Shown in pieces: positions 1 to 4,902 of a stretch of 7,036 nt of DNA. Numbering within the stretch: position 1 is the stretch's first letter; each line of letters begins with the position of its first letter. The notes beneath the pieces are model-generated. The model searched no databases. It was not told the DNA's origin and worked only from the letters and a program-made list of their open reading frames with translations. The position numbers and the translations under genes are program-made. The stretch covers positions 1 to 7,036 of the forward strand of contig WGAQ01000126.1 of NCBI GenBank assembly GCA_015494735.1, given 5' to 3'. The DNA comes from Caldifarciminota bacterium (GTDB lineage: Bacteria > Hydrothermota > Hydrothermia > LBFQ01 > DSFT01).

Positions 1-123
1 ATCTACAGAGGTCCGTCCAGCGATGTGGAGAGGATGCTGAAGAGGAAAGGACTTAAGGGGCTCTTCCTCATACGGGAGCATGTGGATGGCAGGGTGTTGA
101 ATCGCAAGATATTCATCCGGTAG
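1..123 (+). CDS. C-terminal end of an unrecognised protein (partial)
   Basis: Frame 1 is open from the window edge to a TAG stop and gives the last 40 residues of a protein, ending in VDGRVLNRKIFIR. The segment is basic and rich in Arg, Lys and Leu, with a central LKGLFLIREH that looks like a buried beta strand. Codon use (AGG, AGA, ATA) matches the genes downstream, which supports real coding. No family can be named from this tail. The stop codon's last G is also the first base of the hairpin at 123-137, so this gene probably ends its own transcription unit. Confidence 0.6.
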   Translation: MYRGPSSDVERMLKRKGLKGLFLIREHVDGRVLNRKIFIR

Positions 124-137
124 GGGGAGTCTCCCCC
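123..137 (+). terminator. G/C hairpin after the upstream gene
   Basis: GGGGGAGTCTCCCCC can fold as a 6-bp stem (GGGGGA/TCCCCC) with a 3-base loop, starting inside the TAG stop of the upstream gene. There is no long T run after it, so a classic intrinsic terminator is not proven. A near copy (CGGGGGATATCCCCCG at 2526-2541) sits just after another gene end, and this repetition is the main reason to call it transcription punctuation or an mRNA 3'-end stabiliser. Confidence 0.45.
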
Positions 138-148
138 TCGTCTCTGGA

Positions 149-157
149 TTATAATTT
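149..157 (+). promoter_or_regulatory. TTATAATTT box, possible -10 element of a leaderless O-methyltransferase gene
   Basis: TTATAATTT contains a perfect TATAAT (150-155) with 7 bases between it and the ATG at 163. If this is a bacterial -10 element, transcription would begin at or next to the ATG, which fits the absence of a Shine-Dalgarno sequence. No convincing -35 hexamer is seen. An archaeal TATA box would place the start site inside the gene, so that reading is less likely. Similar boxes lie at 891-899 and 2562-2570. Confidence 0.4.
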
Positions 158-162
158 ACCCC

Positions 163-795
163 ATGGATGTTATCGACTATCTGAGCAATCTGGAGTCCCT
201 TCAGGAAAAGCATCCTGTTCTCGGGGAGATGGAGAAGATTGGCCGGGATAGGGGTTTCCCCATACTTCATCCCCTGTCCGCCCGCCTCCTGTCCGTGATT
301 GCCGCATCTTCGAAGAGCAGGTATATTCTGGAAATTGGCTCGGGTTTCGGCTATTCGGCTCTCTGGATGGCTTTATACAATCCGTTTCTGGAGAGGATAA
401 TTCTCACCGACCTGAGCAGGGAGAACCTCGAACTGGCCCGTCGATTCTTCGAAAGGGCCGGTGTGCTCCATAAAGCGGAATTCGTTGTGGAGGATGGGGT
501 GGAAGTTCTGAATCAACTGGACTTTGCCCCCGATTTAATCTTCAACGATGCCCACAAGATTCAGTATTCCTCCATACTCGAACTGGCGAGAGAGAAACTG
601 GATGTCGGAGGAATACTCGTTTCGGATAATGCCTTCTGGCTGGGCAGGGTTCTGGATGAATCGAACAGGGACCCCTCTGTGGAGGCCATCCGTGAATTTA
701 CCAGATTATCTTTTTCGTATAAGGACTTATTAACCTCATTAATCCCTGTGGGCGATGGCCTTATTGTGAGTGTTAAGATAAAGGAGGGCGAATAA
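163..795 (+). CDS. SAM-dependent O-methyltransferase (Methyltransf_3 / catechol-type family)
   Basis: The 210-residue protein is a class I Rossmann methyltransferase. Residues 57-70 (EIGSGFGYSALWMA) form the SAM-binding glycine-rich loop, with the acidic residue of strand 2 at D83. The family's metal and catalytic signature is present as D129-A-H-K-I-Q-Y135 (usual form DADKxxY), followed by D155-N-A-F-W-L-G-R-V (usual DNxLWxGxV) and the C-terminal VGDGL at 196-200. These make a divalent-metal-dependent transfer of a methyl group to a vicinal hydroxyl of a small aromatic acceptor the family expectation; the actual substrate cannot be read from sequence. Length matches the family. The ATG at 163 lacks a ribosome binding site but follows a TATAAT box, so leaderless translation is plausible. 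It stands alone, with 128 bases before the next gene. Confidence 0.88.
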   Translation: MDVIDYLSNLESLQEKHPVLGEMEKIGRDRGFPILHPLSARLLSVIAASSKSRYILEIGSGFGYSALWMALYNPFLERIILTDLSRENLELARRFFERAGVLHKAEFVVEDGVEVLNQLDFAPDLIFNDAHKIQYSSILELAREKLDVGGILVSDNAFWLGRVLDESNRDPSVEAIREFTRLSFSYKDLLTSLIPVGDGLIVSVKIKEGE

Positions 796-890
796 AAACC
801 TATTTCGATACGAATTCTAAGATTCATGTGCTCTGTGAATAAATTCCTATACGATTAACTTCAAACTGCGATAATTTGAAAAATGTTCCC

Positions 891-899
891 TTAAAATTT
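891..899 (+). promoter_or_regulatory. TTAAAATTT box, possible -10 element for the SQR unit
   Basis: The 128-base gap between the O-methyltransferase and SQR genes is clearly more A/T-rich than its surroundings. TTAAAATTT lies 24 bases before the ATG at 924. Read as a -10 element (TAAAAT 892-897), it would start the transcript near 904 and give a leader of about 20 bases that just includes the ribosome binding site at 909-916. No clear -35 hexamer is visible. A further A/T-rich stretch, ATAATTTGAAAAA (871-883), could contribute instead. No convincing terminator was found for the preceding gene in this gap. Confidence 0.35.
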
Positions 900-908
900 C
901 ACCTGAAG

Positions 909-916
909 AAGGAGGT
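909..916 (+). promoter_or_regulatory. Strong ribosome binding site deciding the SQR start
   Basis: AAGGAGGT is a near-perfect Shine-Dalgarno sequence, 7 bases before the ATG at 924. It favours 924 over the in-frame ATG at 876, which would add 16 residues (MKNVPLKFHLKKEVLG) ahead of the FAD-binding fold, be translated from the ribosome binding site itself, and lie upstream of the candidate promoter. The same 12 bases, AAGGAGGTTTTA, precede the small gene at 2388. Confidence 0.8.
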
Positions 917-923
917 TTTAGGT

Positions 924-2372
924 ATGGCAAGGGTTGTGGTTCTGGGAGCAGGGATAGCGGGGCATACATCTGCAATGTATCTGAGGAGGCTCCTGGGAAA
1001 GGAGCACGAGGTTCTGGTGGTTTCTCCCAACAGTCGTTACCAGTGGATACCTTCCAACATCTGGATAGGTATAGGGAAGATGACCCGAGAGCAGACCACC
1101 TTTCCCCTCGAGCCGCTGTATAAGAAGAAGGGTATAGAGTACAGACAGGCCAGGGCCGTTACCTTTTACCCGGACGAGAACTACGTGATGGTGGAATACG
1201 TTGCGGGTGAAAAGAAGGGACAGCAGGAGAAGGTGGAGTACGACTACCTGATAAATGCCACCGGTCCTAAGTTGAACTTCGAGGCCACGGAGGGACTGTA
1301 TCCCGGCAGGAACAGGACCTATTCGGTCTGCTCATATACTCATGCGGAGGAGGCCTGGAAAGCCCTTTCGGAGCTCATCGAGGAATTGAAGAAGGGTAAG
1401 GAGGCCACCATCGTCATAGGAATGGGTCATCCCAAGGCCACGTGCCAGGGGGCTGCCTTCGAGTACATCCTGAACGTGGATCACGAATTGCGCAGGAGAG
1501 GAGTGAGAGACAGGGTCAGACTCATCTGGCTTTCCAACGAAGCAGAACTGGGAGACTTCGGAGTGGATGGAATGCTCATGAAGGTGGGCAGGAAGGAGAT
1601 GCATTCCAGCGAACTGGTGCAACTCGTATTCGAGGAAAGGGACATAGAGTGGATTCTGGGTGCGGGTGTCTATAAGGTGGAGGATGGAAAGGTCCACTTC
1701 GAGACCCTGGATGGGCAGAATCATACCATCGAATTCGATTTCGCCATGCTCATACCTGCTTTCTCCGGACATGGTTTCAAAGCCTACGATAAGGATGGAG
1801 GTGATATAACCGATAAACTGTTCTCTCCAAAGAGCGGATTCATGATAGTGGATGCGGATTACACCCCCAAGCCCTACGAGGAGTGGAGTGTCGATGACTG
1901 GCCGGAGAAGTATCAGAATCCCCATTATCCCAATATATTCGCTCCCGGTATCGCCTTTGCTCCTCCCCACACCATATCCAGACCCCGAAAGAGTGCCAGC
2001 GGAAGGGAGATCTTTCCCGCGCCCCCCAGGACCGGAATGCCCTCCGGAATCATGGGAAGGCTGGTGGCGGAGAATGTGGTCCGTCTCATAAACGAGGGTC
2101 CCGATGCCCATCTCCACGGAGTGTCCATGGGAAGAATCGGAGCGGCGTGCATTGCCTCATCCGGATACGGTTTGAAGAGTGGGAGCGCCATAACCATAAC
2201 CATGTTCCCCATAGTTCCCGATTACAGGCGATATCCGGACACTCAGGGAAGGGACCTCAACTACACAATAGGCCACTGGGGACTGGCGGGACACTGGATG
2301 AAGTATCTGCTGCACCATATGTTCCTTTACAAGGCGAAGATGAAGCCCTTCTGGTGGATGATACCGGAGTAA
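924..2372 (+). CDS. sqr: Sulfide:quinone oxidoreductase (FAD-dependent)
   Basis: This 482-residue flavoprotein should oxidise sulfide at the membrane surface and pass the electrons through FAD to quinone. It opens with the FAD dinucleotide fold (VVVLGAGIAGHTSA, residues 4-17), followed by the RYQWIPSN segment (39-46) typical of SQR and its flavocytochrome c relatives. A second glycine-rich region is at 161-182. Three cysteines, C136, C174 and C409, fall where the three SQR redox cysteines are expected; two would carry the polysulfide/disulfide chemistry, so this is unlikely to be a plain NADH dehydrogenase-2. The protein is longer than the roughly 400-430 residues of many SQRs, with extra sequence around residues 290-370. 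The tail (about 445-482, ending KPFWWMIPE) is aromatic and basic with amphipathic character, suiting a monotopic membrane anchor. The start at 924 is set by AAGGAGGT. The 44-codon gene 15 bases downstream is probably co-transcribed. The exact SQR subtype is not assigned. Confidence 0.85.
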   Translation: MARVVVLGAGIAGHTSAMYLRRLLGKEHEVLVVSPNSRYQWIPSNIWIGIGKMTREQTTFPLEPLYKKKGIEYRQARAVTFYPDENYVMVEYVAGEKKGQQEKVEYDYLINATGPKLNFEATEGLYPGRNRTYSVCSYTHAEEAWKALSELIEELKKGKEATIVIGMGHPKATCQGAAFEYILNVDHELRRRGVRDRVRLIWLSNEAELGDFGVDGMLMKVGRKEMHSSELVQLVFEERDIEWILGAGVYKVEDGKVHFETLDGQNHTIEFDFAMLIPAFSGHGFKAYDKDGGDITDKLFSPKSGFMIVDADYTPKPYEEWSVDDWPEKYQNPHYPNIFAPGIAFAPPHTISRPRKSASGREIFPAPPRTGMPSGIMGRLVAENVVRLINEGPDAHLHGVSMGRIGAACIASSGYGLKSGSAITITMFPIVPDYRRYPDTQGRDLNYTIGHWGLAGHWMKYLLHHMFLYKAKMKPFWWMIPE

Positions 2373-2373
2373 A

Positions 2374-2381
2374 AAGGAGGT
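2374..2381 (+). promoter_or_regulatory. Strong ribosome binding site for the small gene at 2388
   Basis: AAGGAGGT lies 6 bases before the ATG at 2388 and immediately after the SQR stop codon (TAA, 2370-2372). It belongs to a 12-base string, AAGGAGGTTTTA, identical to the one before SQR (909-920). The match suggests paired, strong translation of the two genes and is the best evidence that the short frame is real. Confidence 0.75.
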
Positions 2382-2387
2382 TTTAAC

Positions 2388-2522
2388 ATGGCGAAGAAAT
2401 TGAGCGGATGGCAGAGATTTGCAATGAACTGTGTCATCATTCAATTCTTTCATTTCCTGATTCTGAATTTGAAAATCTTCTCCCTTCTCAGAAAGAACGA
2501 GAAGGAGGCTCACAGCGGGTGA
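2388..2522 (+). CDS. 44-residue SQR-linked small hydrophobic protein
   Basis: An intact ATG-to-TGA frame of 44 codons begins 15 bases after the SQR gene. The protein has a basic N-terminus (MAKKLSGWQR), a hydrophobic or amphipathic stretch at about residues 11-34 (FAMNCVIIQFFHF then LILNLKIFSLL) with single N, Q, H and K residues, and a charged tail (RKNEKEAHSG). It has one cysteine, C15. The pattern suggests one membrane-spanning or membrane-lying helix with the C-terminus in the cytoplasm. Its ribosome binding site equals that of SQR, and a hairpin closes the pair at 2526-2541. I know no family for it. A role in anchoring, stabilising or tuning SQR is inference from position only; a chance open frame is possible but unlikely given the binding site. 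Confidence 0.7.
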   Translation: MAKKLSGWQRFAMNCVIIQFFHFLILNLKIFSLLRKNEKEAHSG

Positions 2523-2525
2523 TTG

Positions 2526-2541
2526 CGGGGGATATCCCCCG
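2526..2541 (+). terminator. Palindromic G/C hairpin after the SQR pair
   Basis: CGGGGGATATCCCCCG is a perfect 16-base palindrome that starts 4 bases after the TGA of the small gene and can fold as a 6-bp stem with an ATAT loop. The only T run nearby, TTTTT at 2568-2572, is too far away for a standard intrinsic terminator. It resembles the hairpin at 123-137 (both GGGGGA-N2-3-TCCCCC, and both followed within a few bases by GTCTC), which supports a shared role at gene ends. Confidence 0.5.
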
Positions 2542-2561
2542 TCTCCGTTCCGTTTGTAGCA

Positions 2562-2570
2562 TTAAAATTT
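2562..2570 (+). promoter_or_regulatory. TTAAAATTT box, possible -10 element for the DUF1858-purA operon
   Basis: TTAAAATTT is identical to the box before SQR (891-899). Nine bases separate its TAAAAT core (2563-2568) from the ATG at 2578, and the gene has no Shine-Dalgarno sequence, so a leaderless or nearly leaderless transcript is plausible. No -35 hexamer is recognised. If it is a promoter, it drives at least the five genes from 2578 to 6768. Confidence 0.4.
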
Positions 2571-2577
2571 TTCTGCC

Positions 2578-2811
2578 ATGAAGATTACACCGGAGACGAC
2601 TGTGGAAGAAGTGGTGGTCAAATACCCGGATAGCGTCGATATATTCTTCAAGCATGGAATCCCGGCCATATCCTGTGGGGCACCGATATGGGGAACCATA
2701 GGCGAGAATGCCGAGAAGTACGGGGTGAAGGACCTGGATGCCCTTTTGAAGGAACTCAACGACCTGGTGGAGAGCAGGGGCGACTCCCTCGACCTCAAAC
2801 TGGGCCTTTAA
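2578..2811 (+). CDS. DUF1858 domain protein (hybrid-cluster-protein-associated redox fold)
   Basis: This 77-residue soluble protein matches the DUF1858 / prismane-associated small domain: an opening ITPETTVEEVVVKYP (3-17) as in the family's ITxxxTVxEVVxKYP, a core HGIPAISCGAPIWGTIGENA (26-45), and a closing LDALLKELNDLV (53-64) as in the usual LLxxLN. Many members carry a CxxC-type pair in the core; here only C33 remains, in a CGAPIWGT form. A single cysteine could act as a persulfide or disulfide carrier, or the domain could be a protein-interaction module; the biochemical role of the family is poorly defined. It begins the purA operon, 10 bases before purA, and lies just downstream of the SQR pair, which is suggestive but not proof of a sulfur role. 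No ribosome binding site is seen at this ATG. Confidence 0.8.
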   Translation: MKITPETTVEEVVVKYPDSVDIFFKHGIPAISCGAPIWGTIGENAEKYGVKDLDALLKELNDLVESRGDSLDLKLGL

Positions 2812-2821
2812 ACTTCAGGGA

Positions 2822-4033
2822 ATGAGCAAGGTTTCCGTTATCGTTGGTCTGCAATGGGGTGATGAAGGGAAGGGAAAGATAGCCGATTTTCTCTCGGGCG
2901 ATTACGATATAATCGCCCGTTTTCAGGGGGGTGCAAATGCCGGCCATACGGTGAAGGTCGGCGGAAGGGAGTACGTATTCCATCAGGTGCCCTCCGGATT
3001 GCTCCGGGGTGGAAAGGTGGGAATCCTCGGGGCGGGGATGGTAATCGATATCATGTCGCTCGTGGAGGAGTTGAAGCAACTGGAGGGAGTGGATTACGAC
3101 CTCGTAATCGACGAGAGGGCCCATCTGGTTCTTCCGTATCACAGACTTCAGGATGCCCGTCAGGAGGAATCGGGCAGGGGAGTAGGCTCCACCAGAAGGG
3201 GTATATCCCAGGCATACAGGGACAAGTATGCCCGATTTGGCGTCAGGGCGGGCTCTTTACTGGATGAGCGCATACTGAAGGAGGACCTGAAGAGGAGCTA
3301 CGAATTCAACTCCCGGCACTTTACAGTCAATCTCGATTTCGAGGAGATATACGACATACTCCTTACGGAGTCCCGCGAAATCAGGGATATGATAGGTGAT
3401 GCTTCCCTTTACCTCAGGAATGCCATTGAGGAGGGAAAATCCATACTCATGGAGGGAGCGCAGGGTACTCTCCTGGACATAGACTTCGGGACCTACCCAT
3501 ACGTAACGAGTTCCCACACCATATCCGGGGGCGCTCTGGTGGGCCTGGGTTTCCCGTGGAAGAGGGTGGATGAAGTGATAGGAGTGTTCAAGGCATACAC
3601 CACCCGCGTTGGAAAGGGACCGTTCCCGACGGAACTGGTGGATGAAACGGGGAACCAGCTCAGGGAGAAGGGTGGAGAGTACGGAGCCACCACGGGAAGA
3701 CCCCGCAGGGTGGGGTGGCTGGACCTGGTCGCCCTCAGGTATGCGGTGTGGGTCAACGGAGTGGACTACCTGGTTATGACGAAACTGGATGTCCTGTTTG
3801 GATTCCCTGAAGTGAAGGTGGCTGTGGCCTACAGATTGCAGGGCATGGATGTCCGGTGGTTTCCGGCTTCCTACCATCGCCTTGCCCGTGTGGAGCCGAT
3901 ATACAGGACCTTCCCAGGATTCGATGACCTGGATGGTGCCCGGGATTACATCTCCTTCATAGAGGATTACCTTGGCGTGCCCATAAAAATCATCTCCTAC
4001 GGAATGGACCGGGAGAAAACGGTTCTGAGATGA
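2822..4033 (+). CDS. purA: Adenylosuccinate synthetase
   Basis: PurA joins IMP and aspartate using GTP to make adenylosuccinate, the first committed step to AMP, in the cytoplasm. The 403-residue protein starts with the GTP-binding and catalytic signature GLQWGDEGKGK (9-19) with D14 as catalytic base, then GGANAGHT (36-43) with catalytic H42. Later signatures are GAQGTLLDIDFGTYPYVTSS, the switch-like AYTTRVGKGPFPTEL, GATTGRPRRVGWLD and the base-recognition TKLDVL. The usual GTTGRGIGPAYxDK loop reads GSTRRGISQAYRDK (122-135), with Gly to Arg and Pro to Gln changes but the downstream K135 and R138 kept. It is shorter than E. coli PurA (432 residues), chiefly by a compressed C-terminal region before the GVPIKIISYGMDR end. 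It follows DUF1858 by 10 bases and overlaps the next start by 4 bases (ATGA), so it is inside the operon. Confidence 0.95.
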   Translation: MSKVSVIVGLQWGDEGKGKIADFLSGDYDIIARFQGGANAGHTVKVGGREYVFHQVPSGLLRGGKVGILGAGMVIDIMSLVEELKQLEGVDYDLVIDERAHLVLPYHRLQDARQEESGRGVGSTRRGISQAYRDKYARFGVRAGSLLDERILKEDLKRSYEFNSRHFTVNLDFEEIYDILLTESREIRDMIGDASLYLRNAIEEGKSILMEGAQGTLLDIDFGTYPYVTSSHTISGGALVGLGFPWKRVDEVIGVFKAYTTRVGKGPFPTELVDETGNQLREKGGEYGATTGRPRRVGWLDLVALRYAVWVNGVDYLVMTKLDVLFGFPEVKVAVAYRLQGMDVRWFPASYHRLARVEPIYRTFPGFDDLDGARDYISFIEDYLGVPIKIISYGMDREKTVLR

Positions 4034-4902
4034 GAATTTTAATAGCGGGTGGAAGTGGTTTTATCGGCTCGCACCTTTCTTCTTATCTCTCTGAAAAAGG
4101 TCATCAGGTCCTTATCGTTTCCAGGGACCCTTCGAAGGGAATTGCTTACGATGAGGTTCACCGCCATGTGGATGCAAATACGGTCATCGTAAATCTGGCT
4201 GGAGAGAATATCGCATCGGGAAGGTGGACTACGGAAAAAAAGAGGAGGATAAGGGAGAGCCGTATAAGGTCTGGAAGGAAACTGGTCGAGGAGATTCGAA
4301 AGAGCGGAAAAAGGCCCGGGGTTTTTGTTCAGGCATCCGCCATAGGATATTACGGGCGCTCTCTGGATGAGGAGTTCGATGAATTATCCCCTCCTGGAGA
4401 TGACTTCCTCGCCCGCGTCGTGGTGGACTGGGAGAATTCCACCCGTGAGATAGAGGAGATGGGCATCAGGAGGGTCATCATCCGCATCGGTCTCGTCCTG
4501 TCAAAGAACGGCGGGGCCTATCCCCGTATGAGTTTTCCATTTCGTCTGGGGCTCGGTGGCAGGATTGGCTCCGGAAAGCAGTGGATGTCCTGGATTCATA
4601 TCGATGACGTCGTCAGGGCAGTGGAATTCCTTATGGAAGGAGATTTCTCAGGACCCTTCAATCTCACCGCTCCATACCCCGTTAGGAACGGGGAGTTTAC
4701 CAGAACGCTCTGCGAGGTCCTTCGCAGACCATGTTTTTTCCATATTCCGTCCTTCCTCCTGAGGCTCCTGTTCGGTGAGATGGCTGATTATCTTTTACTG
4801 GATGGGCAGAAGGTCATCCCGCGCAGACTGATGGAATCCGGATTTCAGTTCCTTTATCCCGACCTGAGAAAAGCCCTTATGAGTCTGGAAGATGTGGATT
4901 GA
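4030..4902 (+). CDS. TIGR01777/YfcH-family NAD(P)-binding epimerase-like protein
   Basis: The 290-residue protein is an extended short-chain dehydrogenase-like protein. It starts with the nucleotide-binding GGSGFIG (7-13) and has the family hallmarks VNLAGENI (54-61), GRW followed by a basic helix (64-76), SAIGYYG (103-109), VVDWE (131-135), RIGLVLSKNGG (152-162) and WIHIDDVV (188-195). The C-terminal DUF1731 region is present as GEMADYLLLDGQKVIPRRL (249-267) and GFQFLYPDL (271-279). The segment between the Rossmann loop and VNLAGE is about 20 residues shorter than in the E. coli YfcH type. Substrate and reaction are unknown for the family; related to SulA/YfcH proteins. Its ATG overlaps the purA stop (ATGA), a sign of translational coupling, and its end overlaps the next gene by 11 bases. 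Confidence 0.88.
   Translation: MRILIAGGSGFIGSHLSSYLSEKGHQVLIVSRDPSKGIAYDEVHRHVDANTVIVNLAGENIASGRWTTEKKRRIRESRIRSGRKLVEEIRKSGKRPGVFVQASAIGYYGRSLDEEFDELSPPGDDFLARVVVDWENSTREIEEMGIRRVIIRIGLVLSKNGGAYPRMSFPFRLGLGGRIGSGKQWMSWIHIDDVVRAVEFLMEGDFSGPFNLTAPYPVRNGEFTRTLCEVLRRPCFFHIPSFLLRLLFGEMADYLLLDGQKVIPRRLMESGFQFLYPDLRKALMSLEDVD

Noticed and set aside
148..157. Archaeal TATA box before the O-methyltransferase gene
   Set aside because: The ATG lies only about 10 bases away, so a TATA box at -26 would start transcription inside the gene; a bacterial -10 reading fits the distance better.
802..840. Possible terminator hairpins after the O-methyltransferase gene
   Set aside because: The best stems (TTCG/CGAA at 804-814 and ATTCA/TGAAT at 822-840) are only 4-5 bp with no T run, so they are not distinguishable from chance.
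876..923. Upstream in-frame ATG that would lengthen SQR by 16 residues
   Set aside because: The ATG at 924 has a near-perfect Shine-Dalgarno site directly before it and begins exactly at the FAD-binding strand; the extra residues would be encoded by the leader and ribosome binding site.
1332..2117. 261-codon open frame on the - strand opposite SQR
   Set aside because: It lies wholly antisense to a gene with strong family motifs, and its product is rich in His, Gly and Ser with no recognisable domain; it is a shadow of codon bias.
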